From Eubacterium ruminantium (GTDB lineage: Bacteria > Bacillota > Clostridia > Lachnospirales > Lachnospiraceae), in the NCBI GenBank assembly GCA_900108205.1, contig FNUU01000005.1, positions 124,001 to 188,000 of the forward strand: DNA of 64,000 nucleotides, given 5' to 3'. The notes under the pieces were generated by a model. The model searched no databases. It was not told where the DNA came from and saw only the letters and a list, made by a program, of their open reading frames with translations. Shown here piece by piece: positions 50,073 to 60,003 of this stretch (positions are counted from its first letter, which is position 1; each line of letters begins with the position of its first letter). The translations under genes and the position numbers were made by a program.

Positions 50073-51596
50073 TTATATATCAAAAACCCTGTCAGTATTG
50101 CATGAGAAATACTCAAACGCCTTAGGATTATACTCAAGTGCTGTGACCGCTATTCCCAGCTGCATTACTGCATTAGCAATATTCTTAGTACAATCAGGCG
50201 CTTCAAAGCTGTCTTCAGTTCCGGTTGTAGAGAAACAATAAGGGCAAATACGATAAACCGGACATTTTTGGCAATCCTTTGTTACCGTTCGATTATACTC
50301 CTTAGTAATATTAACTATTTTTGAATAATCCAGTCCTTTTTTATATGAACCTATATTTTTACCAAATTCCATTTTTTCACATATCTGAAAATAACCATCA
50401 TTGGTAACAAATATCTTTGTTCCCGGGACACATGTAGACGTATACGGAAGGAACGGATATTTCTTATCATCCGCACCGAGTCTTATCAGAATAACCGTGA
50501 TCATTTTTTCAATAATGATATCGGTATATTCTGTAGAAATATATCCACGGGTCTTTTTTTCAAGGTAAGAAATTATAGACTCATTAAACTCTCCAATAAA
50601 CCTATTCACATCATCCTGACTGAATTTATCATAATAATCAGTATCCTTACTGATGACCGGATTAACGCTGATATATTGCGGTAAATTTTCACACTTGAAA
50701 TAATCATTGTTATTTTTTAGTGTTGTGGCATAATCATATACCCCCATAAGCTTCAATTTAGGATAGTTCGGATATTTTTCCTGAAATGCCTTGATATTTC
50801 GATATATAACATCAAAGCTGCCTCCGCCGCTCTCAGTCACTCTGTTACGATCATGATTTTCCTTATTTCCATCCAGACTTATTGCTATATTAAAATTATT
50901 ATCATGAAGAAACTCAGCCCTCTTTCCACTGAGTAACAGTCCATTTGTTGTTATATATAATTCGTATCTGTACGGATAATTATCTTTGATATGTTGAACG
51001 CTCTTTTTTATCAATTCAAAATTCATCAAAGGCTCACCGCCATAAAAGGTTATGGCAGCTATCTTACCCGGATGTTTTTTTCTGATTTCCATCATCCTCT
51101 CAAAATAATAATCCAATGATTTAAACGCTATTTCTTCAGACATCATATTATTGGTTCTGTTTCGGGTATTTTCATAAGCAGACGAATAAAAGCAGTATTT
51201 GCACCTAAGATTACAGTCTTCCGTAACTCCCAGTGTTAATTGCTCCATTGCGCAGAAATCATAAAGACACGACTTAACATCTTCCTCACTAAAGTCATAT
51301 AAATGCTCCTCTTCACGACGTATCCATTCATCATCCCTGAAAAATGCATGCTTTTCCTCGATCATTTTGCTGACAAACCGTACAGCCGATCTCACCTTTA
51401 GATTATCGCCATACTTTTCGACAAGTGTTCTTTCAACCTCTTCTGATGTATTATTTTCAAACCCTGAAATACAATCATTTATGATCTCGTCAGTTGCAAA
51501 AATACAATTGGTTACAGAATCATACAAATATTCATTTCCATTAAGCGTTTTAAACTGAATCGTTCCGTATTCTTTCTTCTTTTCCATATTCCCCAT
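50073..51596 (-). CDS. Radical SAM/SPASM peptide-modifying enzyme 2
   Basis: 507 residues. N-terminal region (NGNEYLYDSVTNCIFATDEI) looks like a PqqD/RRE-type recognition domain. Core: GVTEDCNLRCKYCFYSSAYE (CxxxCxxC) and ITFYGGEPLMNF. SPASM: STCVPGTKIFVTNDGYFQIC then CQKCPVYRICPYCFSTTG and APDC, a full extra-cluster ligand set. Closest general types are sactisynthase and AlbA/TrnC/TrnD-like enzymes (family knowledge, no search done). First gene after promoter P3. Two such enzymes with one precursor recalls thuricin CD. Confidence 0.92.
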   Translation of the reverse strand: MGNMEKKKEYGTIQFKTLNGNEYLYDSVTNCIFATDEIINDCISGFENNTSEEVERTLVEKYGDNLKVRSAVRFVSKMIEEKHAFFRDDEWIRREEEHLYDFSEEDVKSCLYDFCAMEQLTLGVTEDCNLRCKYCFYSSAYENTRNRTNNMMSEEIAFKSLDYYFERMMEIRKKHPGKIAAITFYGGEPLMNFELIKKSVQHIKDNYPYRYELYITTNGLLLSGKRAEFLHDNNFNIAISLDGNKENHDRNRVTESGGGSFDVIYRNIKAFQEKYPNYPKLKLMGVYDYATTLKNNNDYFKCENLPQYISVNPVISKDTDYYDKFSQDDVNRFIGEFNESIISYLEKKTRGYISTEYTDIIIEKMITVILIRLGADDKKYPFLPYTSTCVPGTKIFVTNDGYFQICEKMEFGKNIGSYKKGLDYSKIVNITKEYNRTVTKDCQKCPVYRICPYCFSTTGTEDSFEAPDCTKNIANAVMQLGIAVTALEYNPKAFEYFSCNTDRVFDI

Positions 51597-51661
51597 AATC
51601 TTTCCAAACTATCGGTATTTTTATTTTTAATTAACCGAATAATTTTCGTACGTCTGTAAAA

Positions 51662-51730
51662 ATACTAACAATTTCCCCTCTCTTTTTTCAATCCCCATTG
51701 AGTGAACGACATATTCATTGAGTGAACGAC
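51662..51730 (-). promoter_or_regulatory. Promoter P3 with LytTR-type direct repeats
   Basis: On the minus strand GTCGTTCACT at 51730-51721 and 51710-51701, period 20; 9 bp, TTGAAA (51691-51686), 18 bp, TAGTAT (51667-51662). Leader about 60 nt to the first radical-SAM gene. Same geometry as P1. Confidence 0.85.
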
Positions 51731-51769
51731 ATATTTTTTCGAATAGATGAGTGATTTTTTAGTAAACGC

Positions 51770-51818
51770 CAAAAAACCCTTCGCAGAGACTGATCATCTC
51801 TCTGCAAAGGGTTAAAAA
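51770..51818 (-). terminator. Terminator upstream of P3, twin of the one at 44334
   Basis: AACCCTTCGCAGAGA pairs with TCTCTCTGCAAAGGGTT, T-run on the minus strand. Ends the truncated pdxR transcript before P3. The hairpin and the following repeats form a cassette duplicated from (or to) 44250-44376. Confidence 0.85.
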
Positions 51819-51878
51819 ATGAAACTATACTCCTATATTACTTATTTTACAAAGATATCTGCTACATGACAATATACT

Positions 51879-52967
51879 TCAAAAAAAACAGTTCTCTCTT
51901 CTCTTTTTTCTCCTCACTCTGTTAATATGCCTTTCAAAATCACCATTTCGGATCAATTCCGAAATTAAGAGCTGTTCAAATGTAGGCACCGTGCAGGAAT
52001 AAAAACCAAGCTCTGTATCAAATCTATCTACCAGCCGTTTTGGGAGCACCATATATCCGGCCCTGAGCGAGCCCGAAATAGTTTTGGAAAAAGTATTCAT
52101 ATATATTACATTATCATGCTCAGACAGTGCGAACATAGTATCTTCCGCTTTTCTGGAAACAGAGAACTCAGACTCAAAATCATCCTCAATTATATATCGA
52201 TCATTTTGTGCTGCCCATCTGATATATTCATGCTTCTTTGATGCTGATGCGGTAATACCTGAGGGAAAACTTCTGTATGGTGATACATGTAAAATATCTG
52301 CTCTTGTTGATGACAGTGCATCACTTTCTATACCGTTCTCGCCCAAAGGCAGCTTTTCGATCTGAACCCCCGCTGCCCGGTATACCTTTTCTATTTTTTC
52401 ATATGACGGATATTCCAGTGCAAAAACTGTACCCATCCCAAAAAGTCCAACGATCAGATTATATAAATATTCTGCACCTGATCCTACAATAATCTGCTCA
52501 ATATCAGCGTAAACACTTCGGTTACGCCCCAGATATCTGCGTATTTCCTCTCGAAGCTCAACGCACCCCTTATTAGGTGCTTTTTCAAAAACCTGTTCTC
52601 CATAGTCAGTCAGTATCCGCCTCATCGTCCTGGCTAATACAGAAAAGGGAAATGATAATTCCGGCATCATATACTCCGGACGAGCATACGAAATCATTTC
52701 TTTTTCCGAACGAACAAAGCCATCATCTTCGCGGAAAGAAACATAATATCCGCTTCGTTCTCTTGATTCCAGGTATCCCTCATCACAGAGTAATTCGTAA
52801 GCATGTTTAACAGTAATAATACTGGCTTTTGTTTCTTCAGCCATGATTCTTTTTGAAGGCAGCCTGTGGCCATAAGGATATATTCCATTTACGATATCCT
52901 TTTTTAAGCGTTCATATAATTGAATATATAAGGGTTGTGAGTGAGAAAGTGTACCGGAATTATTCAT
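51879..52967 (-). pseudogene. pdxR: PdxR/MocR-type regulator, C-terminally truncated
   Basis: 362 residues where MocR proteins usually have about 450-480. GntR-type winged helix: YIQLYERLKKDIVNGIYPYG, LPSKRIMAEETKASIITVKH. Aminotransferase-like part: VGSGAEYLYNLIVGLFGMGT, VSPYRSFPSG, YIIEDDFESEF, MNTFSKTISGSLRAGYMVLP (PLP-lysine in the SK motif). It ends at HINRVRRKKRRENCFF, where the small C-terminal domain should begin. Divergent from the pdxS remnant, the normal pdxR-pdxST arrangement. Whether any function is left is uncertain. Confidence 0.78.
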
Positions 52968-52974
52968 CTGGATA

Positions 52975-53030
52975 TATTATATTCTCCTTTTCTGGATATT
53001 TTAATATATCCAATTGTACATTAGAATACC
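52975..53030. promoter_or_regulatory. Candidate PdxR binding repeats between pdxR and pdxS remnant
   Basis: CTGGATATATTATATTCTCC then TTTTCTGGATATTTTAATAT and ATCC: repeated CTGGATAT (52970 and 52994 region) plus an inverted ATATCC. MocR-type regulators bind direct repeats in this position. The control region is thus kept while the pathway genes are broken. Confidence 0.45.
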
Positions 53031-53055
53031 CAAAAAATCAAGGAGGATTACCTTA

Positions 53056-53472
53056 ATGTCAGATAATCGATATGAATTAAAGGCGAACCGGGTACCGGCG
53101 ATATTGTCCAGGCTGTTCGCCATATGAGACGTATGCAGTCAAAAATCTCTCGCGTGTCTTCAATGAGAGAAGATGAATTGTTTGAAGCCTCCAAAGAATT
53201 TCAGGTTCCATTTGAATTGATACAATTTGTGCACAAAAACAAAAAGCTTCCTGTTGTCAATTTTGCTGCCGGCGGAGTAGCCATACCTGCAGACGCTACC
53301 CTTATGATGCAGCTTGGTGCGGAAGGTGTTTTCGTTGGTTCAGGAATATTTAAATCCGGCGATCCTGAAAAACGTGCCGCTGCAATTGTAAAAGCTGTCA
53401 CAAACTATAACGATTCTGCCCTTCTTGCAGATCTTTCAAAAAACCTCGGAGAAGCCATGGTCGGAATATACA
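53056..53472 (+). pseudogene. pdxS: pdxS remnant (PLP synthase subunit) with internal deletion and frameshift
   Basis: AGGAGG (53041) and ATG 53056 give MSDNRYELK, the start of PdxS, but the next bases jump to the [20 protein letters not shown] segment that belongs near residue 150, in another frame. From about 53091 the sequence reads PdxS-like: [52 protein letters not shown], then diverges. About 140 residues are deleted, including the N-terminal active-site lysines, and the end is lost. No pdxT follows. Confidence 0.88.
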
Positions 53473-53499
53473 ATATTCATTTTGTTCTATATACTTTAC

Positions 53500-53703
53500 T
53501 TATTTATCATTCTGACTTTCAGGAAATAACATGTCGCCAATTCCTAACGCTTTCATCTCCTCAATATTTTTTTCAAGAACATCTTTAAGTGCATTCTCAA
53601 GATCATCTATATTATTTATATCATAATCTTGAAACATCTGACGAATCATTGGATGTGCACTACTGAACTTTATTTCATTTTTTTTGTCTTTTTTATTTTC
53701 CAT
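53500..53703 (-). CDS. Small acidic ORF, possible transposase N-terminal remnant
   Basis: 67 residues from ATG 53703 (GGAGG 5 nt upstream). [20 protein letters not shown] and [20 protein letters not shown] resemble the first helical segment of IS256/Mutator-type transposases, but the similarity is judged by eye and weak. The stop comes early and no downstream catalytic part exists. Could equally be a true small protein. Confidence 0.45.
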   Translation of the reverse strand: MENKKDKKNEIKFSSAHPMIRQMFQDYDINNIDDLENALKDVLEKNIEEMKALGIGDMLFPESQNDK

Positions 53704-53879
53704 ATTTCCTCCAATTATAATCAAAAGTATTGTTAAACTGATTTTATCATAATCCTTGACGAAATCAATCGGATTATTTATAGCCAAAACGAGTCAAACA
53801 ACAGCATAAATGCCATTATCTGACTCGTCTATTATCTTAAAATCTTATTTACAGAAAGCTTTTCACACGCTCCTCAGTG

Positions 53880-54698
53880 CTAACGTTTAGCTATTATATC
53901 AATTATCTCCTCAGCCATCTTTGTTCCGTCATCAGTCCTTTCAACAAATAACTGATACTGAATATTATTTGCTGTAAAATACACCACCTGCTTTGCAGAA
54001 TGCTCTTCGTCTGCATCATATCCCGCTTCCTTGACAAAATAGGCTGTTTTATCATCGCCGTATTTGTAAGTCCTGTAGTACTGTCTCTTTGTGCCGTAAC
54101 CCATTCCGTCTGTGTTATTATCAAATGTAAACTGACCATTAAGCGCAAATTCCATATCACCGTATTTCAACCGACCGGCGGAAATATGACCCGCCCCATA
54201 AGTAGAAAGAGCGATCATTATCCGTCCCATATCTGTTATCTCATCAGATGACCAAAGCTTAATGCCCATTGTTTTCTCGGCTACATCAACACTTGTAAAA
54301 TAATGGAAATATTCATGACCTTCATTATCATACTCAGTTTCTTCCATGGCCTTAAAGCTCTCAAAATCAATCTCAAGCGGCTCCGCCTTCTCCATATCCA
54401 TCTCTTTATCTCCAGTCTTCAGGGTAAAGAATCCAGCATTTCTCGCCACTGCATATCCTGAAATTCCGACAACCAGGAACAGGCTCATTATTACAGCAGC
54501 TGCCTTAAGCCTGCCCATTACGAAAACTCTTTCAGTCCGGTTTCCGGTCTGCTTTCCGGTCTTATTTCTCGCCTTCACCCCTGTGTTCTGTAAGCCCAAC
54601 TCCCCGGCACATACGCAGAGTACTTTTTCATTCAGAGTTTTCTTCGGTCGGTGCTCATCCTTTAATGATCCATATAAGTATTCATCCAATCTATCCAT
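53880..54698 (-). CDS. Putative anti-sigma factor (membrane-bound)
   Basis: 272 residues. Cytoplasmic N-terminus (MDRLDEYLYGSLKDEHRPKK), one membrane segment at about 68-87 (LKAAAVIMSLFLVVGISGYA), then an extracellular domain with GYGTKRQYYRTYKYGD and ending VERTDDGTKMAEEIIDIIAK, as in DUF4367-type proteins. Begins 5 bp after the ECF sigma gene, so it is very likely its regulator. Confidence 0.82.
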   Translation of the reverse strand: MDRLDEYLYGSLKDEHRPKKTLNEKVLCVCAGELGLQNTGVKARNKTGKQTGNRTERVFVMGRLKAAAVIMSLFLVVGISGYAVARNAGFFTLKTGDKEMDMEKAEPLEIDFESFKAMEETEYDNEGHEYFHYFTSVDVAEKTMGIKLWSSDEITDMGRIMIALSTYGAGHISAGRLKYGDMEFALNGQFTFDNNTDGMGYGTKRQYYRTYKYGDDKTAYFVKEAGYDADEEHSAKQVVYFTANNIQYQLFVERTDDGTKMAEEIIDIIAKR

Positions 54699-54703
54699 AT
54701 TCG

Positions 54704-55231
54704 CTACCTCTCTTCCATATATTCTTCCAGTTGTTTTCTCAGCAAACCTCTGGCATAACTCAGTCTGCTTTTAACCGTTCCTTCAGGGATGCCCATCACC
54801 TCTGATATTTCACCCACAGACATTTCCTCCTTATAGAAAAGCAGTATCGGTATCCGGTATTTATCCTTAAGACTGCTGACAGCTTTATTTACATACGTTC
54901 TCTGCTCGTTATTGATGCATATCGACAGGTTATCCTCTCCGAACTTTTCGCAATCTTCATCCTTTTCTTCAACTATCTCTTCCTCCGGTGCGATTCTTTT
55001 TCGCCATGCGTATTTTCTCTTTTTATTCTTCCACAAATGTATCGCAACAGAGATAAGATAGCTTCTGACATTCTTACCTTCATCCAGATTTTCCATCGTC
55101 TTCACAGCATAAAGCCACGTATCCTGATACAGATCATCAGCCGGATCACTGCCACCGGCCAGCTTGAGACAAAAGGAATATATGCCTTTCCCATAGGATT
55201 CAATTATCTCTTCAAGCTTTTCCTTTGTCAT
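54704..55231 (-). CDS. ECF-type RNA polymerase sigma factor
   Basis: 175 residues from ATG 55231 (AAAGGGA about 10 nt upstream); the frame stays open upstream through a GC-rich palindromic stretch but without a start signal. Region 2: ADDLYQDTWLYAVKTM. Region 4: MSVGEISEVMGIPEGTVKSR then LSYARGLL. Operon with the membrane anti-sigma gene. Confidence 0.9.
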   Translation of the reverse strand: MTKEKLEEIIESYGKGIYSFCLKLAGGSDPADDLYQDTWLYAVKTMENLDEGKNVRSYLISVAIHLWKNKKRKYAWRKRIAPEEEIVEEKDEDCEKFGEDNLSICINNEQRTYVNKAVSSLKDKYRIPILLFYKEEMSVGEISEVMGIPEGTVKSRLSYARGLLRKQLEEYMEER

Positions 55232-55390
55232 AAGATTGTCATCCCTTTCAAATAACGGAGCTTTCCGCCCCTTCACTAATATATGGTAATAAATACAAAT
55301 ATGGTTCGATGGATTTTTAAGAAAAGCCATGCTCTGTTCTTGATCCGCAAAGCGGCGGAGGAACCGTCGCCGTAGGCGCCGTATAGCCAT

Positions 55391-55447
55391 AAAAAAAAGG
55401 AAAGCCCCTCTTGAATGCAAGCATTCACGGTGCTTTCCCTTTTTTTA
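55391..55447. terminator. Terminator of guaA
   Basis: AAAAAAAAGGAAAGC pairs with GCTTTCCCTTTTTTT; an inner GAATGC/GCATTC extends the stem. Just upstream (55340-55385) is a GC-rich imperfect palindrome GCGGCGGAGGAACCGTCGCC of unknown role. Confidence 0.85.
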
Positions 55448-55462
55448 TGACTGCATGGCTTG

Positions 55463-57058
55463 TTACAGGAGTTCTATCGTTCCAGGCGGTTTGCTGGTCA
55501 GATCCCACATTACTCTGTTGACGCCCTTAACTTCATTTATGATTCTGTTCATGCACTTCTGAAGCACATCGAATGGTATCTCTGTACAGTCAGCGGTCAT
55601 GAAGTCTGAGGTGCAGACTGCACGAAGCACGATAGCATAATCATAGGTCCTAAAGTCGCCCATAACACCTACCGAGCGCATATTTGAAAGCGCAGCAAAA
55701 TACTGATTTGGCGCGACCTTAATGTGTCCGCTCTTAACAGCCGCATCAACCTCTTCCCTGAAAATGGCATCAGCTTCCTGAACAATACGAACCTTTTCAC
55801 TGGTGATATCGCCTACAATTCTCACACCGAGTCCTGGTCCCGGGAATGGCTGACGAAATACAAGATATTCAGGTATTCCAAGCTCAAGGCCAGCCTGTCT
55901 CACTTCGTCCTTGAAGAGCATTCTGAGTGGTTCAACTATCTCTTTAAAATCAACATAATCCGGAAGACCGCCTACATTATGGTGTGATTTGATAACAGCT
56001 GATTTTCCGAGTCCTGACTCTATAACATCCGGATATATGGTTCCCTGTGCAAGGAAGTCAACTGCCCCGATCTTCTTGGCCTCTTCTTCAAATACACGTA
56101 TGAACTCTTCACCGATTATCTTTCTCTTACGCTCCGGATCCTCTTCACCGGCAAGCTTCTGATAAAATCTATCCTGTGCATTAACACGAATGAAATTCAG
56201 ATCATAATTGCCATTTGGTCCGAATACAGCCTCAACCTCATCACCTTCATCCTTACGAAGAAGGCCATGATCAACGAATACACAGGTAAGCTGTTTGCCG
56301 ACAGCCTTTGCTAAAAGTACTGCTGCAACAGATGAATCTACTCCTCCTGAAAGCGCGCAAAGCACCTTTCCCTTACCAATCTTCTCTCTGAGCGCTTCTA
56401 TAGTTGTTTCCACAAATGAAGACATTTTCCAGTCTCCGTTACATTTGCAGACATTATATACAAAATTACGCAGAATTTCCTTGCCCTGCTCTGAATGCAT
56501 AACCTCCGGATGAAACTGAACTGCATACAGTTTTTTCTCTTCATTCTCCATACCGGCAATCGGGCAGTCCTTTGTATGAGCTGTTACCTTAAAGCCTTCC
56601 GGAAGCTCAGAGATGTAGTCAGTATGGCTCATCCATGTATTTATAACAGGCTTCACATTCTCAAAAATAAGCGAGCTGCTGTAGCTGACCTGTCCGATAG
56701 CTCCATCCTCTTCATCTATTGCATCAATAAAGGTTTCTGTCTTTCCATATTCACTTACAGGTGCTGTTGAAACCTTTCCTCCTGCAAGATAAGCCATCAG
56801 CTGGGCGCCGTAGCAGATGCCAAGTACAGGTATTCCGGCCGAAAGTATGTCAGCTGTATATGAAGGCGATGTCGGTTCATATACACTGTTTGGTCCGCCT
56901 GTAAATATAATTCCCTTTGGGTTCAGCTTCTTAATATCCTCAAGGGGCATTGTATAAGGCCGAACCTCCGCATAAACATTACACTCTCTTACTCTTCTTG
57001 CAATAAGCTGGTTGTACTGTCCTCCAAAATCAAGGACAATGATCAATTCTTTTTCCAA
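55463..57058 (-). CDS. guaA: GMP synthase (glutamine-hydrolysing)
   Basis: 531 residues from TTG 57058, where GGAG lies 8 nt upstream and the start matches usual GuaA length; an ATG at 57073 in frame lacks a site. Class I amidotransferase: [30 protein letters not shown] with the catalytic Cys, [14 protein letters not shown]-PPase: [18 protein letters not shown]-terminal dimer domain ends [15 protein letters not shown]. Converts XMP to GMP. About 60 bp downstream of the S41 protease gene. Confidence 0.96.
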   Translation of the reverse strand: MEKELIIVLDFGGQYNQLIARRVRECNVYAEVRPYTMPLEDIKKLNPKGIIFTGGPNSVYEPTSPSYTADILSAGIPVLGICYGAQLMAYLAGGKVSTAPVSEYGKTETFIDAIDEEDGAIGQVSYSSSLIFENVKPVINTWMSHTDYISELPEGFKVTAHTKDCPIAGMENEEKKLYAVQFHPEVMHSEQGKEILRNFVYNVCKCNGDWKMSSFVETTIEALREKIGKGKVLCALSGGVDSSVAAVLLAKAVGKQLTCVFVDHGLLRKDEGDEVEAVFGPNGNYDLNFIRVNAQDRFYQKLAGEEDPERKRKIIGEEFIRVFEEEAKKIGAVDFLAQGTIYPDVIESGLGKSAVIKSHHNVGGLPDYVDFKEIVEPLRMLFKDEVRQAGLELGIPEYLVFRQPFPGPGLGVRIVGDITSEKVRIVQEADAIFREEVDAAVKSGHIKVAPNQYFAALSNMRSVGVMGDFRTYDYAIVLRAVCTSDFMTADCTEIPFDVLQKCMNRIINEVKGVNRVMWDLTSKPPGTIELL

Positions 57059-57119
57059 TGTTAGAATCTCCATTTCATATAAACTAATAAAACCACTATT
57101 ATGAGATGCATTACCCACA

Positions 57120-58397
57120 CTACTCATCCGTTAAAGGAGCTCCGCCAAGGACTTTCACCGCTTCCTGAAGCTGTGTATCGTCCTTATGCGGAATCGTAAT
57201 CTTCTTTTTAAGATCATCCGGAAGTTCAACCTCAACATCCGGCGTGATTCCGATCTTGTGAATTTCTGTACCTGAAGGAGTAAAGTACTTAGCTATTGTG
57301 ATTTTTACGGCAGACCCATCGGAAAGCGGGAAGATAGACTGTACTATACCCTTTCCAAATGTAGTCGTACCAACTATTGTAGCCTTTTTATAATCCCTCA
57401 TGCAGCTCGTAAAGACCTCGGATGCGCTGGCACTGTTTTCATTTACCAGAACAACCATAGGCAAATCTATGGAATGCTTGTCTGAGCAGCCATATTTTTC
57501 AATGGTTTTTCCATTTTTATCCTTGGTATAAAGGATATCTCCCGGTTTCTCGCCTCCGTCTGCCTGAACTGAATCATCAATAATATAATCCAGCATGCTT
57601 ACTACGGAAGTAAGAAGTCCTCCCGGATTGTTTCTGAGATCAAATACAAAGGCTTTTGCTCCCTGAGCACTTAAGTCGTCCAATGCAGCCTTAAACTGAT
57701 CAGGTGTATTTGAAATAAACTGAGTTACCTCTATATAACCGATATTGCCCTGAAGCATTTCGTAAGAAACTGTAGGATTCTCAAGCTTTGCTCTGGTTAT
57801 ATGGAGAACGATCTCGCCCTTGGTTCCCTCTCTCTTAACAGTAACATCCACCGAGGTATTTTCCTCTCCACGGATCATATCAACAGCAGTTTCAAGCTCC
57901 ATGTCTTTGGTAACAACAGTGTCATTGATCTTAACAATTACATCTTCCGGAAGGATTCCCGACTTTTCAGCAGGACTGTTCTTTATAGGCTTAACAATAT
58001 AGATTTCGTCTGTATCAACATTCTTGGCAACTGTTGCGCCTATACCAACATATACTCCGGTATCATCTTCCTTCAGTTTAGCATATTCATCCTTGGTATA
58101 GTAAACCGAATAAGGATCATCAAGTCCGGCCATTATGCCATCAAAATATGATTCCTCCTGTTTTTCAGAATCTTTTTCAAAATAGTAATAATAGTTTATA
58201 TATGTCTCAATTTCCTGTGTTTTAGATAATGCTGACTTTGATTTGGGATTAAATTCCCCTTCCACATCGTCAACTGCTTTAAAATCTGCGCTTTTATGAT
58301 TACTTACCGTCTCCTTACTTCCGCAGGCGACTGCCCCTAAGACCAGTACCGCGCTTAGCGAAATGCATCCAAAGGTTTTATAAATCATTTTTTTCAT
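57120..58397 (-). CDS. C-terminal processing peptidase (S41), lipoprotein or secreted
   Basis: 425 residues from ATG 58397 (AAGGAG 10 nt upstream). Signal peptide with a possible lipobox (GAVAC). PDZ domain at about 115-205 ([33 protein letters not shown]). Catalytic part: [36 protein letters not shown] with the Ser, and TFGKGIVQ with the Lys. It follows the M23 activator gene; S41/M23/ftsEX clusters are common in Firmicutes and link to septal wall cleavage. Confidence 0.93.
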   Translation of the reverse strand: MKKMIYKTFGCISLSAVLVLGAVACGSKETVSNHKSADFKAVDDVEGEFNPKSKSALSKTQEIETYINYYYYFEKDSEKQEESYFDGIMAGLDDPYSVYYTKDEYAKLKEDDTGVYVGIGATVAKNVDTDEIYIVKPIKNSPAEKSGILPEDVIVKINDTVVTKDMELETAVDMIRGEENTSVDVTVKREGTKGEIVLHITRAKLENPTVSYEMLQGNIGYIEVTQFISNTPDQFKAALDDLSAQGAKAFVFDLRNNPGGLLTSVVSMLDYIIDDSVQADGGEKPGDILYTKDKNGKTIEKYGCSDKHSIDLPMVVLVNENSASASEVFTSCMRDYKKATIVGTTTFGKGIVQSIFPLSDGSAVKITIAKYFTPSGTEIHKIGITPDVEVELPDDLKKKITIPHKDDTQLQEAVKVLGGAPLTDE

Positions 58398-58467
58398 TTT
58401 CAAATAACTCCTTAAAATAACTCCATATATCGTACCAGTACCAAAGTCCGAAAACAGTCCATGCGAA

Positions 58468-59988
58468 TTAACGATAGAACTGCAGAGGATCCACATATTC
58501 ACCGTTAATTCTGACGCCAAAATGAAGGTGAGGTCCTGTAGAAACTCCTGTACATCCTGAAAATGCTATCAGCTGACCTCTGCTTACCTTCTCACCCTCT
58601 TTCACAGTATATGACGAAAGATGGTGATATACAGTTGAAACTCCGCCACCATGATCCACCATGACAGTAATTCCACCGGTGCCCATATATCCTGTATAAA
58701 TAACTGTTCCGTCCATAGCTGATATTACATGGCTTCCTGAATCGCATCCAATATCCACACCTCTGTGATACCAGCTGGCACCTGCTGCAGGTGCATTTCT
58801 GTATCCAAAATAAGAGGTTATCTCAAAGCTTGAAGGCATAGGCCATAAGAAGCCGCCCTTACCCTCTATCGAAGGAATAAGTATCTTTCCATCGACACTT
58901 ACATATACACCACCACTGGCAGCTGCCTCATATGAAGCAATCTGAAGGTCCAGCTGGTTATACATTTCCTCGATCTTATCAGCCTCCTGCTGCATCGGGT
59001 CGATCGCATCATCAAAATTATTAACCTGTCGCTTTTTTTCTTCCAGAAGAAGCTGTACTGCTTCATACTCTGTCTTATAATCCTCTTCAACAGTTTCTAT
59101 AGCCGAAAAAAGTGTTGTCTGAAGTGTTTTCTTTAAAGTAAGACTCTTCTTTCTGTCCAGAAAGGTCTGAAGGATATCCTGATCATACAATCTTATCTGA
59201 TCCATGTACTCAGTCTTGTTAAGTACTTCGATCATATTTACCGAAAAGAGTACCGCATCAATAACAGAAACCTGTCCGCTCTCATAAGCATCACGGATAT
59301 GCTCTTTCATTTTTTCATATCTGGCGTCAATCTCTTCCTGCACCTTATTCAGTTCAACATTTGTATCATACAGATACTGCTCAAATTCTTCCTTCTTCTT
59401 CTGAAGTTCAAGCATATTGGACTCGCATTTGATAAGAAGATTATCAATCTCTTCAATCTGCTCAAGGAAGCTCTTCTGACTGCCTTTAAGCTTATTGATG
59501 AGGCCCTTTGCAGAGTCAAGATCCTCCTTATAAGCAGCCTGCTGATCCTGAATCTTTTTAAGTTCCTCCGGATCGATGGTTATTGTTGCCCTCGTTGTGA
59601 CAGGATTACCATTTTCATCTGTAGCTGCTTCTGTTGTAACAGGATTGCCCTGATCATCCGTAACTGTACTTCCACTTTCATCAGTCACAAAAACAGTAAC
59701 TACCGCTTTGGAATTATCAGTATCTTCAGTGCTTTCACCCTCTGTGGAAGCAGAGTCATCAGTACTCTCTCCTGTGCTGTCACCGGTGTTTTCGGTCTGT
59801 TCAGTTTTCTCCGTGTTATCAGTGCTTCCCTCTGTTTTATCGGCATCGCCCGAAGTTGCATCCACATAAACAGTATCGCCACTACCGGAATTTCCGATAG
59901 CGGCGTAACTGATGTATGTACCACCTGCAAAAACTAAAGCAAATACCAAAGTGGCAGAGGCAAAAAGTTTTACTAAGTCTTTTCTCAC
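58468..59988 (-). CDS. M23-family murein hydrolase activator with coiled coil (EnvC-like)
   Basis: 506 residues; GTG start with GAGGAGGG 7 nt upstream. Signal peptide, a Thr/Ser/Asp/Glu-rich region (about 35-130), long coiled coil (about 135-345), LytM domain: GYRNAPAAGASWYHRGVDIG, VYHHLSSYTV and GPHLHFGVRING with HxxxD and HxH metal ligands. Sits directly after ftsX, its expected membrane partner. Confidence 0.93.
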   Translation of the reverse strand: MRKDLVKLFASATLVFALVFAGGTYISYAAIGNSGSGDTVYVDATSGDADKTEGSTDNTEKTEQTENTGDSTGESTDDSASTEGESTEDTDNSKAVVTVFVTDESGSTVTDDQGNPVTTEAATDENGNPVTTRATITIDPEELKKIQDQQAAYKEDLDSAKGLINKLKGSQKSFLEQIEEIDNLLIKCESNMLELQKKKEEFEQYLYDTNVELNKVQEEIDARYEKMKEHIRDAYESGQVSVIDAVLFSVNMIEVLNKTEYMDQIRLYDQDILQTFLDRKKSLTLKKTLQTTLFSAIETVEEDYKTEYEAVQLLLEEKKRQVNNFDDAIDPMQQEADKIEEMYNQLDLQIASYEAAASGGVYVSVDGKILIPSIEGKGGFLWPMPSSFEITSYFGYRNAPAAGASWYHRGVDIGCDSGSHVISAMDGTVIYTGYMGTGGITVMVDHGGGVSTVYHHLSSYTVKEGEKVSRGQLIAFSGCTGVSTGPHLHFGVRINGEYVDPLQFYR

Positions 59989-60003
59989 TTAGTATCCCTC
60001 CTC

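Noticed and set aside
55340..55385. GC-rich palindrome upstream of the ECF sigma gene
   Set aside because: Self-complementary and GC-rich but seen only once; no basis to assign it to a repeat family or regulator.
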